Shown here piece after piece: positions 1 through 7,287 of a stretch of DNA of 18,087 bases (its first letter is position 1; every line of letters starts with the position of its first letter). The notes beneath the pieces are model-generated. The model ran no database searches, was not told where the DNA came from, and saw nothing but the letters and a program-made list of their open reading frames with translations. The stretch is from an uncultured Pseudomonadota bacterium (GTDB lineage: Bacteria > Pseudomonadota > Alphaproteobacteria > RF32 > CAG-239), in the NCBI GenBank assembly GCA_949295395.1, contig CASFLB010000013.1, positions 1-18,087 on the forward strand. The letters run 5' to 3'. Both the position numbers and the translations under genes were made by a program.

Positions 1-21
1 AAAAAAACCGCCCAAAGGCGG
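1..21 (-). terminator. Rho-independent terminator of tRNA-Pro
   Basis: On the minus strand a 5-bp GC stem (CCGCC at 21-17, GGCGG at 12-8) encloses a 4-nt loop and is followed by at least seven T residues running off the window edge. It lies nine bases past the CCA end of the tRNA, so it very likely ends that transcript. Confidence 0.85.
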
Positions 22-29
22 CTTGTAAA

Positions 30-106
30 TGGTCGAAATGACTGGACTCGAACCAGCGACCTCTTCGTCCCGAACGAAGCGTTCTACCAGGCTGAACTAC
101 ATTTCG
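30..106 (-). tRNA. tRNA-Pro (anticodon CGG)
   Basis: On the minus strand the 77-nt sequence folds as a full cloverleaf. The acceptor stem is CGAAATG with CATTTCG, followed by an encoded ACCA end. The D stem is GTTC/GAAC around an AGCCTGGTA loop. The anticodon stem is CTTCG/CGAAG with loop TTCGGGA, giving anticodon CGG. The T stem is GCTGG/CCAGT with one G-T pair and a TTCGAGT loop. The AGCCTGGTA D-loop and C1-G72 pair are typical of bacterial tRNA-Pro. It reads CCG codons. The CCA end is genomically encoded. Confidence 0.96.
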
Positions 107-124
107 ACAGTCAGAACAGAGATA

Positions 125-152
125 TGTTTATCACATAAAAAAAATTTTACAA
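125..152 (-). promoter_or_regulatory. Possible promoter of tRNA-Pro
   Basis: On the minus strand TTGTAA (152-147) and TAAACA (130-125) are separated by 16 bases, placing a start about ten bases upstream of the mature tRNA 5' end. Both boxes are imperfect. The 92-bp gap between motB and the tRNA otherwise contains only a weak AT-rich inverted repeat (TTTTGAA/TTCAAAA) just after the motB stop, which lacks a proper T-tract. Confidence 0.25.
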
Positions 153-198
153 TACCTAATTTAAATTTTTTTTGAAAAAAATTCAAAACAAAAGAAAA

Positions 199-861
199 TT
201 ACATCTCAATCTTGATTTCCAAGCGATTATTAAGCTTTTGGTTTTGGGGAATGATTTCACCATAGGCATCCATATTCGGATATTTTGGAGAAACATCAGC
301 CATACCGACAGCCTTCAACCTCACCTCCTCAATCCCCATTGAAATCAGCTCACGCACAACCGCACCGGCACGAGCCGAAGAAAGCTCCCAATTGGAAGGA
401 TAAACATCATTGTGAAAATCACGATTATCCGTATGCCCTTCAACCACAATACGATAGCGTTTATATTTATTGCTATTCAAAAGAGCGGCGATTTTTCGCA
501 ACGCCACAATCCCATCGGGTTTAATTACGGCGCTGCCATCATCAAACAAAAATAATCCGGCAATATCCAAAACCGCCCCATTCGGATCAGAGCCCAATCC
601 CACATTATCACCAAGTTTTAAATCTTTAACATCCTCTAAAAAATTAAGAACAGACCCGCTCATCTGATCGGCCGACAAAGTATTAAAAGCAGCGGCAAAC
701 ACATACTCCATTTGGCTGACTTTCGCCTTATCAAGACTAGAAGAGGCAAATAAAACAATAAACAAGGCCAAAAGAAGCGTCAGCAAATCCGAATAAGGAA
801 TAAGCCACGTTTCATCAGCATGCTCCTCATGAGGTTCGGAATGTTGTTTTTTCTTAACCAT
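199..861 (-). CDS. motB: Flagellar stator protein MotB
   Basis: MotB anchors the stator complex to peptidoglycan and supplies the ion-binding aspartate that couples ion flow to flagellar rotation. The 220-residue protein has a short charged cytoplasmic N-terminus, one membrane helix (about 20-42) with the PYSD motif carrying the essential Asp25, and a C-terminal OmpA-like domain with the GHTD motif and the RA/NNRLE elements that bind peptidoglycan. The helix and the following SSSLD segment closely resemble Bacillus-type MotB. The linker is short, making the protein smaller than most MotB (250-350 residues). The ATG lies three bases after the motA stop, and the Shine-Dalgarno AGGAG sits inside the end of motA, so translation is probably coupled. 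Confidence 0.93.
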   Translation of the reverse strand: MVKKKQHSEPHEEHADETWLIPYSDLLTLLLALFIVLFASSSLDKAKVSQMEYVFAAAFNTLSADQMSGSVLNFLEDVKDLKLGDNVGLGSDPNGAVLDIAGLFLFDDGSAVIKPDGIVALRKIAALLNSNKYKRYRIVVEGHTDNRDFHNDVYPSNWELSSARAGAVVRELISMGIEEVRLKAVGMADVSPKYPNMDAYGEIIPQNQKLNNRLEIKIEM

Positions 862-864
862 TCC

Positions 865-1653
865 TTAGTTCTCCTCTTTTTCATCATCACTTTTAGCTTT
901 CCGCTCAGAAACCGGAATAAAGGCTTGAAGTTTCGCTTCCATGGCAAGAGAAGAAGCCCCTGACTGCAAAGCCAAAGCCCCTTCCATAACCATTTTTTTA
1001 ACCTCAACCTCTTCCAAAGAAATTTGCTTTAACTTGTTTGAAAAGGGGTGCCATAAAACATAACCGGTAAAAATACCGAGCAATGTTGCCACAAAAGCGG
1101 CGGCAATTGAATGTCCAAGCTGATCAATATCTGATAAATTTCCCAAAGCGGCAATCAAACCGATAACCGCCCCCAACACACCAAGAGTAGGAGCATACAT
1201 ACCGCATTGTGCAAAAATCAAAGCACCGGAACGATGACGTTCTTCCATTTGTTTAATATCAGCTTCAAGAACTTCATAAATAAAATCAGCGTTAAAACCA
1301 TCAGCCACAAGGCTAAGACTGGTTTTAATAAAAGGATCATCAACCTCATTGGCTTTTTTTTCAATAGCCATTACACCTTCTTGCTTAGCCGCCTTAGCCG
1401 CTGAAACAAAAAGCTCCAAGACCTCTTGTTTTGAAATAATTTTTCTTCCGCAAAAAATAATTTTAAACAATTTCGGAACTTTTTTAAGCCCTTTCATCGT
1501 AAAAGCGTTAAAGATAGCGGCAGCCGTACCGGCAAAAATAATCAAAAAGGCCGCAGGATTAATTAACGCATGAGGATCAGCCCCTTTCAAGGCCATACCA
1601 ACACCAACCGCGGCAATACCGCCAAAGACACCAATCAGAGTAGACTTTTCCAT
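865..1653 (-). CDS. motA: Flagellar stator protein MotA
   Basis: MotA forms the stator ring around MotB and transmits torque to FliG. The 262-residue protein has four membrane helices (about 4-22, 33-51, 153-172, 184-203). It has the conserved proline in YAPTLG (Pro155) and in WHPF (Pro203), and a cytoplasmic loop with the EGVMAIE segment. The stretch from GMYAPTLGVLGAVIGL through GYVLWHPF strongly resembles the Bacillus MotA family from memory. I chose the ATG at 1653 because GAAAGGA lies just upstream of it. The earlier in-frame ATG at 1677 has no ribosome binding site. The C-terminus is short and highly charged. It overlaps nothing but abuts motB with three intervening bases. A flagellum is implied, and its rotor genes are partly on the plus strand of this window. 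Confidence 0.94.
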   Translation of the reverse strand: MEKSTLIGVFGGIAAVGVGMALKGADPHALINPAAFLIIFAGTAAAIFNAFTMKGLKKVPKLFKIIFCGRKIISKQEVLELFVSAAKAAKQEGVMAIEKKANEVDDPFIKTSLSLVADGFNADFIYEVLEADIKQMEERHRSGALIFAQCGMYAPTLGVLGAVIGLIAALGNLSDIDQLGHSIAAAFVATLLGIFTGYVLWHPFSNKLKQISLEEVEVKKMVMEGALALQSGASSLAMEAKLQAFIPVSERKAKSDDEKEEN

Positions 1654-1698
1654 ATTTTTCCTTTCAAACAAACTCAAATCAAAACTAGCAAAAAATTA

Positions 1699-1713
1699 CT
1701 AAACTTTCGTTAA
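1699..1713 (-). promoter_or_regulatory. Possible CtrA-like site upstream of motA
   Basis: On the minus strand the 15 bases read TTAA-N7-TTAG, one base from the TTAA-N7-TTAA CtrA consensus known in alphaproteobacteria, which often controls flagellar genes. It lies about 46 bases upstream of the chosen motA start. In AT-rich DNA such a match can occur by chance, and no CtrA gene is visible here. Confidence 0.2.
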
Positions 1714-1736
1714 ACCAAAAGGAAAGACACGCATAT

Positions 1737-2843
1737 TTACTTTTTAGGTTTCCAAATTTTTGCCACCCCAACAGCCAAAGCACCGCACAACAAGCTCAAA
1801 AGGGCTCCCATTTTAGCCGCATCCTTAAGAGCTTCATCCGTATAAGCAATATCGGCAATAAACAGCGAAACAGTCAAACCAACGCTAGCCACCAACCCGA
1901 TAAGAAGCAAATCGCGATTACAAAGTTTTCGGCCTCGTGTTAAGCGTAGGGCATAAGCAACCTTTGTAAAACCAAAAATCCCCAAAGTTTTTCCCAAGCA
2001 TAAGGACAAGAAGATAATCAAACTAAGGGTAGAAAGATTATTAATCACGACGCCGGCGTTAACCAAACCAAAAAAGAACAACCCCCAGGTGACAATCGGA
2101 GTAAGAAAATGTTCAAGCTTATGTAAAGGCAAGGAATGAGATTTGCCATCTCTCATAAACGGCACAATCCACACCAAAGCCAAGGCCGGATGCAAACCGG
2201 CACCAAACATTCCCACCCAAGAAACAACGGCTGGAAGCATATAGGGGTAAAAAGACGAACCGCCACGCCGACGCAAAACATAGCTCATTCCCATTGCCAA
2301 CAAGACAAGAAGCAAAAACCAGGGAACCAAGGGCTGATCAGGCGAAGGATAAAACAGGGCAATAATTCCTAAACCGATAAAATCATCAACCACAGCTAAA
2401 AATAACAAGAACACAAAAGCCGGATGCCCTTTCGGAAACACAAACCGAGCAAAAAGCAAGGCTACCGCCACATCGGTTGCCGTCGCAATTGCCCATCCGG
2501 CAGAAAAGCGCTCTTCACCCAACCCAAAATTCAAAAGACCAAACAACACGATTGGAAAGATGACCCCGCCCAAAGCCGCCAAAATATTGGTAAGAGCCTT
2601 GTCCAAAGGGTGAAGGTTGCCTTGAGGAGAAAACTCATGAACAATTTCAATAGAAATAAGTCCAAAAAACAGCACCAAAAAAACTTCATTTACAATAAAA
2701 TGAGAATCAACGCCCCCAAAAAATTTATAATGCACAAAAGCAGAATAAGAAAAATAATCGAGATTAGCCCATAAAAGCGCTGCCAAAATTCCACCAATAA
2801 GTGGCAAAGAATAAGTCTCCATAAAAAGCAAAATTTTTTTCAT
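1737..2843 (-). CDS. nhaA: Na+/H+ antiporter NhaA
   Basis: NhaA exchanges internal Na+ for external H+ across the inner membrane. The 368-residue protein is highly hydrophobic with about a dozen helices. Hallmarks visible are ATATD (Asp124, equivalent to Asp133 of E. coli NhaA), the VVDD pair (Asp153, Asp154, equivalent to 163/164 at the ion-binding site) and the lysine in LGKTLGI (Lys285, equivalent to Lys300). I chose ATG 2843 over the longer reading frame back to 2906. AGGGAT lies eight bases upstream of it, and the upstream starts would fall in the likely promoter. The protein ends in a basic tail, about 20 residues shorter than E. coli NhaA. It is followed 83 bp later by motA in the same direction with no terminator seen between them. 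Confidence 0.92.
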   Translation of the reverse strand: MKKILLFMETYSLPLIGGILAALLWANLDYFSYSAFVHYKFFGGVDSHFIVNEVFLVLFFGLISIEIVHEFSPQGNLHPLDKALTNILAALGGVIFPIVLFGLLNFGLGEERFSAGWAIATATDVAVALLFARFVFPKGHPAFVFLLFLAVVDDFIGLGIIALFYPSPDQPLVPWFLLLVLLAMGMSYVLRRRGGSSFYPYMLPAVVSWVGMFGAGLHPALALVWIVPFMRDGKSHSLPLHKLEHFLTPIVTWGLFFFGLVNAGVVINNLSTLSLIIFLSLCLGKTLGIFGFTKVAYALRLTRGRKLCNRDLLLIGLVASVGLTVSLFIADIAYTDEALKDAAKMGALLSLLCGALAVGVAKIWKPKK

Positions 2844-2868
2844 CAACAAATCCCTATACAAACAAAAT

Positions 2869-2896
2869 AACATATAAGAGATAAGCCTAATTTCAA
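2869..2896 (-). promoter_or_regulatory. Candidate nhaA promoter
   Basis: On the minus strand TTGAAA (2896-2891) and TATGTT (2874-2869) are spaced by 16 bases. An overlapping alternative is TTGATT (2906-2901) with TATCTC (2883-2878), spaced by 17. Either lies directly after the T-tract of the cold-shock gene terminator and gives a short leader ahead of the ATG at 2843. Confidence 0.4.
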
Positions 2897-2906
2897 AAAT
2901 AATCAA

Positions 2907-2943
2907 GAAAAACAGGCTGTAAAAAAATCAAAATTACAGCCTG
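2907..2943 (-). terminator. Rho-independent terminator of cold-shock gene
   Basis: On the minus strand CAGGCTGTAA pairs perfectly with TTACAGCCTG (10 bp, 11-nt loop), followed by TTTTTC. It lies about 50 bp after the cold-shock gene stop. The 10-bp stem and T-rich tail are convincing for the minus strand. The other direction has no good T-tract. Confidence 0.85.
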
Positions 2944-2992
2944 ACAAAAACAACAATAAATAGAACTAAAAGAGTTTGTTTACCTTAACAAA

Positions 2993-3220
2993 TCACACAT
3001 TAACACGTTTTGTTTTAGGCAAAATAACTAGGTTTCCAGCCGCAATACGTCCTTTATCATTGTACAATTCATAAGACATGCGCGTACCTTCTACAATAGG
3101 ATTAATTCCGGCCTTTTGCATTTGCGTAATATGAACAAAAACATCTTTACCACTATCATCAGCTGTAATAAAACCATAACCTTTTTTAGTATTAAACCAC
3201 TTTAAAACACCCGATAACAT
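2993..3220 (-). CDS. Cold-shock domain protein (CspA family)
   Basis: A small single-strand nucleic-acid-binding protein that melts RNA structure or acts as an RNA chaperone. The 75 residues form one cold-shock domain, with RNP1 KGYGFI (about 13-18), RNP2 VFVHI (about 27-31), the N-terminal VKWFN-like LKWFN, and a typical alphaproteobacterial C-terminal half (EGTRMSYEL, AAGNL). The start is supported by AAAGGAGG just upstream, one of the strongest ribosome binding sites in the window. The gene is monocistronic with its own terminator and a leader of roughly 55 bases. Which csp paralogue this is cannot be told from the sequence, so no symbol is given. Confidence 0.95.
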   Translation of the reverse strand: MLSGVLKWFNTKKGYGFITADDSGKDVFVHITQMQKAGINPIVEGTRMSYELYNDKGRIAAGNLVILPKTKRVNV

Positions 3221-3254
3221 AAAACCTCCTTTATTCGACGATAGACAATTTTAA

Positions 3255-3311
3255 GTTGTATTATTTTAATTATACAATACAACTAATAAACTCATTAATT
3301 GTAAATGTCAA
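3255..3311 (-). promoter_or_regulatory. Promoter region and inverted repeat ahead of the cold-shock gene
   Basis: On the minus strand a perfect TTGACA (3311-3306) is spaced 17 bases from TATTAG (3288-3283). Just downstream an exact TATAAT (3274-3269) sits in the loop of a perfect 8-bp inverted repeat (GTTGTATT 3283-3276, AATACAAC 3262-3255, 13-nt loop). The repeat is either an operator or a leader hairpin, depending on which -10 is used. Cold-shock genes commonly have structured regulated leaders. Confidence 0.45.
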
Positions 3312-3660
3312 ATTAATTCTAATACACCCTGTAAAAAAATCGGTCAATTTTTTGGACGACCCCGAAAAAGAATAATAGATTTTTTAAAGCTAATATATTA
3401 AAATATCATAATATTCTAATAAAAGAGCCCGCAAAAAAAATTTACAGATTTTTTTATAGATAAAAAAAATTAAACCTAAAAAAACACACTTTTATTCAAC
3501 GACTCGCAATAACATATTTTGCAAAATGTCGTAAAGAAATAAAAACGTATTTTTGTTCCAATTATAAATAAAGAAAACAACACCCAAAAGACCATTTTTT
3601 TATATAGCTAAAATATAAAAAAAGTCATACCGACAAATTTTTGTTTCAAGTGAAAGCGAA
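3312..3660. other. AT-rich gap without a convincing gene
   Basis: About 350 bases between the cold-shock promoter and the end of the 237-residue secreted-protein gene. It is very rich in A and T runs. I see a second TTGACC-N17-TATTAG-like pair on the minus strand near 3321-3350, which might be a further cold-shock promoter. I see no clear terminator for the pilin-like operon, only a 3-bp GTC/GAC hairpin followed by T7 near 3620. The single short reading frame in it has no ribosome binding site. Confidence 0.5.
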
Positions 3661-4374
3661 CTATCGCAAATTATTCCAACCGCTTTTCTTTTGAGAAGCC
3701 TTATCTTGCGTAGAACTTCCAAAAAATTCACGGCTCTGCGAAGAAGATGAAGCCGCAACGCTCTCAGAGGTTAAAGCGACCGGAATAACCTGATTAGCAG
3801 CGGCCGGAGAAGAAAAATCAATACGCGACTTTTCAAACTCAGAAACAATAGCATCAAAAATAGGCGACACAGATGAAAAATTAAATGTACTGACTTCACC
3901 GGCATAAAAAACAGACATAACATAACAAGGAGCCGAAATCAAAACATCAGTATAATCCACGCCACGAACAAACCTCAGCATAATTCTCGGATTCTGCCGA
4001 CAAGTTTCTTGTTGAGCAAAATTAACATTATCAGCCGTTGCAAATAACTGCTGAACCAAAATGTTTTTTAAATTTTCTTGCAAAATTCCGCAAAAACCTG
4101 TCACAGCATAACCATCGAGTGTATAACCGGTATAATTTCCGGACGCAGACGTAACCGTATAGCAAAAAGCCGTTTCAGAATTACGAATATTGGATAAAGC
4201 CGCCGGAGCGACCGTCCGCGAAAAATTATCCAATATTGACAAGGAAGAAGTATTTTGCTGACGAGAAGAAGTATTCCGAGCCTGATAAGAATTTCCCGTT
4301 GCAGAAATCTGAGCCGAAACCGAGCATACAAAAGCAAAAGTAATAAACATGGCTCCTAACAGAGATCGAAACAT
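3661..4374 (-). CDS. Secreted protein of unknown function, last gene of pilin-like operon
   Basis: I do not recognise a family. The 237-residue product begins with a classical Sec signal peptide: a basic residue at position 3, a hydrophobic core, and VSA before a likely cut after Ala21. The mature part starts with a Gln/Ser/Thr-rich stretch, then has four cysteines (FCYT, FCGI, TCRQ, PCYV) in a region of alternating hydrophobic residues. It ends in a low-complexity Ser-rich, basic tail. Four cysteines after a signal peptide fit two disulfides in the periplasm or at the surface. The start has a perfect AAGGAGG seven bases upstream. It follows the prepilin-like gene by 82 bp in the same direction, so a role in the same surface structure (chaperone, tip subunit or periplasmic accessory) is inferred, not shown. 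Confidence 0.75.
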   Translation of the reverse strand: MFRSLLGAMFITFAFVCSVSAQISATGNSYQARNTSSRQQNTSSLSILDNFSRTVAPAALSNIRNSETAFCYTVTSASGNYTGYTLDGYAVTGFCGILQENLKNILVQQLFATADNVNFAQQETCRQNPRIMLRFVRGVDYTDVLISAPCYVMSVFYAGEVSTFNFSSVSPIFDAIVSEFEKSRIDFSSPAAANQVIPVALTSESVAASSSSQSREFFGSSTQDKASQKKSGWNNLR

Positions 4375-4404
4375 ATTTCCTCCTTATCAAAAATTCTAAT
4401 TTTA

Positions 4405-4436
4405 GGAAAGTCGACACCCGAAAGCATCGACTTCCC
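4405..4436 (-). other. Intercistronic hairpin between prepilin-like and secreted-protein genes
   Basis: On the minus strand AAGTCGA (4433-4427) and TCGACTT (4414-4408) form a perfect 7-bp stem. In RNA it extends inward by G-U and C-G pairs to a TTTCGG loop. It is not followed by a T-tract, so it is a poor terminator. An mRNA-stabilising or processing element that sets relative expression is a reasonable inference. Confidence 0.4.
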
Positions 4437-4456
4437 CTTCCCCTTGTGTCTGAAAG

Positions 4457-7276
4457 CTACCAAATATCGTTATAACGAAGTGTCGGATCATTAAGACGCT
4501 TTGAATATCCAGTCGGTTTCGTATACGATTCACGATAATTATTAAGCTGATCATACTTATCAACATAATTTTCATTATAAATACCGCTGTTTCGATCAAA
4601 ATAACAATAGACCGTCACATAAGCTTCAAGTTGACGTTTCAGAACCGGAAACAGATTCCAAATAACTTTTTCGTTATCAGCCGTACCACCGGTCAAATCG
4701 GAAACAAGACCTAAATCCTTAATATAATCGGTATAATAAGCGTATGGATACATAAAGCCCATAATAGCACTCCACCCCATAAACGAACTACCGCTTGAAT
4801 GAGGATACATATTCGCACGCAACCATGTACTCTTTTGGAAATACAACGCGCTCGGAGCATCCGGATCAGAATCATTATAATCATTCGGATTCTTTGGATA
4901 ATTCGGCGTCCATAAGTCTTGACGATTGGTTCCGACACGAGACCCCGGAACACCGGCTTGTCCCATAGCCCAACCGGCCGGTGTAATCGTTACCACGCGA
5001 GCATACCCCGGAGGACAAAGAGGAGCCGGAATCAAACCAAGCCAAGGAGAAGTCCAACAAGAGTGGTTAGCACAAATTTTTCCGCTGCCAATATTAGCTT
5101 TGAGCTTACCACCGGAAACACTAACCGTCAGATTTCCCCAATAGGGCACATTCTCATCATAGCTGTTATCAACCACATAAATACCTTTATTAACGAAGTC
5201 AGGCAATATATCGCTAAGACGAGAACCACCGCGTGTCGTTAGTTTAATATCATGCATAACCGAGGTATAAGCTGGATTAACCTGATAAGCATCATAGTCC
5301 GGTGTCGGATAACTAATTCCCGAAACTTTCGGAATAGCTAAAGCACCATCCCAATTTTTCTGATCAATAAAACGATCCGCTAAAATATAGCCACCACCTG
5401 TCGGCAAAGGACTAATGGTGCTGTCATAATTCGAGGCAATCTCAACAACACCCTGCCGCACCTGAACAGATCCTTTTGTTTGGTTACTGGTATTTGTAAC
5501 AGTAAAGATACTTTCACTTGTCGAAGGTTTTGTAAAGAAATCAACCTGATTATCAGCGGTTTGGAACTGATTAAGATCCGTATTGGTACCGGTCGAAACC
5601 ACAAAGCTTCCGTTATCAACCAAGGTTTTACCTTTGGTAATATAGAGCTCACGACTTCCGGTTCCTCCAGGAGCTAACGTAATAGTGCCATCCGTCGGTG
5701 CAATTTCAACCTTCGTACCGCTATAATTCATTTGTACGGTCTTATTACCGACGATAACCTCATCGTTTGGCCCCATAAAGACCTTACTTTTATTAACATC
5801 GCCTTCATTCCATTGAGCCGTAAATACATAGTTATCGTTTTCAGGAGTGGCAGAAAAATCAGTTCCCATCAAACCACCTTTAAGTGTTTTGGAAAGAAGT
5901 TTATCCGTTTTCAAAGCTCCTGTAACCTCAAGATTGGCATCAATATAAGTATCGCCCGTATCGCCATCAACATAAAACTTATCACCGGCAACGGACAAAC
6001 CTTTATCAATCGTCACATCATCATGAAATGTCGCAGATTTATCAACCTCCAAAGTTCCACGAATAATCGTATTACCACCGATTGTGGTGTCACCGGTTGT
6101 TCCATCGACATCAAACTTACCATCAGCCGCTTCAAGGCCTTTGTTAATGATTACATCTCCTTGAATTGTGGTATTACCGGTTGAGGCTTCGACCTTAAAC
6201 TTATCGCCGCCAATTGTGGTGTCACCGGCAATATCCGTTTTACCGGTAGAGGCTTGAACCTTAAATTTATCCCCACCAATGGCTAAATCACCCGAAGCAT
6301 TAACCTGAAACTTATTACCTCCGGCTGATAAAGCACCGCTAACATCTGCGCTACCGGCGGCTAAATTTCCGGTAATACCGGCGCTGTCAGCTTCAAGATG
6401 TCCGGCGATATCGGCCCCGCCATTGGAAATGGTTAAGCCACCGTTCTCAATTGTCAAAGCATCATCATCACCATCGGCATTGTCAATAATCATCTTATTA
6501 ACTTCGTCAATATCATTTCCTCCCAAATGAAAATCGGTTTTCATACGATTATACTCGCCGGTATTATCACCTGGAACGGCCGTACGATAGAGAACGTCTT
6601 CATTCATAATCAAACCGCGAGAAATAGATTGCAAAGAAGCGGTAATGATAGATCCATCGGAAGAAGGCTCAAGATCCAAAGTTCCTAAATCATCAATTTT
6701 CCACACACCCTGAACACCATTGGCCACATCACCATCCGTATAACCACCGTTACTACCAATCATCGAGGCAATACGAGAAGCTCTAAGCATTGATAACGGC
6801 GTCTTCGGATCACCTAAGAGGAAACCGGTCAAAGACACATTACTCGGATCATTTTGAGCCACACGTTTACCAATAGACAATTGATAACCAGAAAAAGTAT
6901 TACTTCCACGTACATTTCCGGCATCATCAACAAACCCATAAGGAAGATACTCGCAAAGGTGAGCAATATTATCAATTTTAACAGCACCGCCTTGATCATT
7001 TTGAAAAGCCGCATAAGATTGCGTTGCCGCCCCTTGACAATCTGTTTCAACTTCGGCACCGCTGACAATCTCAGAAAAATGGTCTTTAATATAATTATCA
7101 ATAGCCGCGCTCATAACACGCATCTGACTAGCGGCGTTAATATCTTTAAGTTCGGTAGTGCGCTCCGCCGCCTTTTTATACAAGATAGGCGTAACCATGG
7201 CAATAAGGGCCAACATAGCCATAGCCTCTATCATAAGGCTTCCGGCTGTTTCTAATCTGTTGTAAATTTTCCTCAT
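4457..7276 (-). CDS. Large prepilin-like protein with repeat stalk and Cys-containing C-terminal head
   Basis: The 939-residue product starts with a type IV prepilin-like leader. Basic residues precede Gly12, the next residue is Ser13, and Glu17 falls at the +5 position, followed by a hydrophobic helix to about residue 36 (SLMIEAMAMLALIAM). This is the class III signal cut by a prepilin peptidase. The N-terminal third holds two cysteines and a pilin-like alpha segment. Residues about 280-460 are Gly/Asp/Thr-rich beta repeats with KFxV units at about 321, 336, 358, 386 and 432. The C-terminal part contains a CANHSC pair, LCPPGY and VYCYF. The layout recalls large minor pilins such as PilV of IncI plasmids, with a variable tip, but I cannot prove homology. 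ATG 7276 is preferred to GTG 7279, as AAGGAG is better spaced from it. It follows the 230-residue gene by 11 bp. Confidence 0.8.
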   Translation of the reverse strand: MRKIYNRLETAGSLMIEAMAMLALIAMVTPILYKKAAERTTELKDINAASQMRVMSAAIDNYIKDHFSEIVSGAEVETDCQGAATQSYAAFQNDQGGAVKIDNIAHLCEYLPYGFVDDAGNVRGSNTFSGYQLSIGKRVAQNDPSNVSLTGFLLGDPKTPLSMLRASRIASMIGSNGGYTDGDVANGVQGVWKIDDLGTLDLEPSSDGSIITASLQSISRGLIMNEDVLYRTAVPGDNTGEYNRMKTDFHLGGNDIDEVNKMIIDNADGDDDALTIENGGLTISNGGADIAGHLEADSAGITGNLAAGSADVSGALSAGGNKFQVNASGDLAIGGDKFKVQASTGKTDIAGDTTIGGDKFKVEASTGNTTIQGDVIINKGLEAADGKFDVDGTTGDTTIGGNTIIRGTLEVDKSATFHDDVTIDKGLSVAGDKFYVDGDTGDTYIDANLEVTGALKTDKLLSKTLKGGLMGTDFSATPENDNYVFTAQWNEGDVNKSKVFMGPNDEVIVGNKTVQMNYSGTKVEIAPTDGTITLAPGGTGSRELYITKGKTLVDNGSFVVSTGTNTDLNQFQTADNQVDFFTKPSTSESIFTVTNTSNQTKGSVQVRQGVVEIASNYDSTISPLPTGGGYILADRFIDQKNWDGALAIPKVSGISYPTPDYDAYQVNPAYTSVMHDIKLTTRGGSRLSDILPDFVNKGIYVVDNSYDENVPYWGNLTVSVSGGKLKANIGSGKICANHSCWTSPWLGLIPAPLCPPGYARVVTITPAGWAMGQAGVPGSRVGTNRQDLWTPNYPKNPNDYNDSDPDAPSALYFQKSTWLRANMYPHSSGSSFMGWSAIMGFMYPYAYYTDYIKDLGLVSDLTGGTADNEKVIWNLFPVLKRQLEAYVTVYCYFDRNSGIYNENYVDKYDQLNNYRESYTKPTGYSKRLNDPTLRYNDIW
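5935..6330 (-). repeat. Coding repeats in the prepilin-like gene
   Basis: Degenerate repeats encode G-D-K-F-x-V followed by TGxTxIxGDTTI-like strands. Two DNA copies are close, beginning near 6177 and 6243 on the plus strand, which is a 66-bp (22-residue) period. The other units are spaced by 15, 28 and 46 residues. The pattern suggests a beta-helix or fibre-like stalk that may change length by recombination. Confidence 0.7.
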
Positions 7277-7287
7277 CACGATTCTCC

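Noticed and set aside
1654..1677. Longer MotA start at 1677.
   Set aside because: No Shine-Dalgarno upstream, whereas the ATG at 1653 has one and matches the usual MotA N-terminus.
2424..2774. A 116-codon plus-strand frame.
   Set aside because: It lies opposite nhaA, whose catalytic motifs are intact. The frame is basic, low-complexity and without a start signal.
3476..3595. A 39-codon reading frame on the minus strand in the AT-rich gap (MVFWVLFSLF...).
   Set aside because: No ribosome binding site, a composition expected of AT-rich sequence, and no support from neighbours.
3615..3660. Terminator for the pilin-like operon.
   Set aside because: The only hairpin before a T-run has a three-base-pair stem, too weak to claim.
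5935..6330. Repeats considered as a CRISPR array or a shufflon with inversion sites.
   Set aside because: The repeats are degenerate, direct, in frame and code for a protein pattern. No spacers of constant length, no inverted recombination sites and no recombinase gene were seen.
6854..7255. A 133-codon reading frame on the plus strand.
   Set aside because: It is antisense to the prepilin-like gene, which has a ribosome site, leader and clear domain pattern. The antisense product has no recognisable features.
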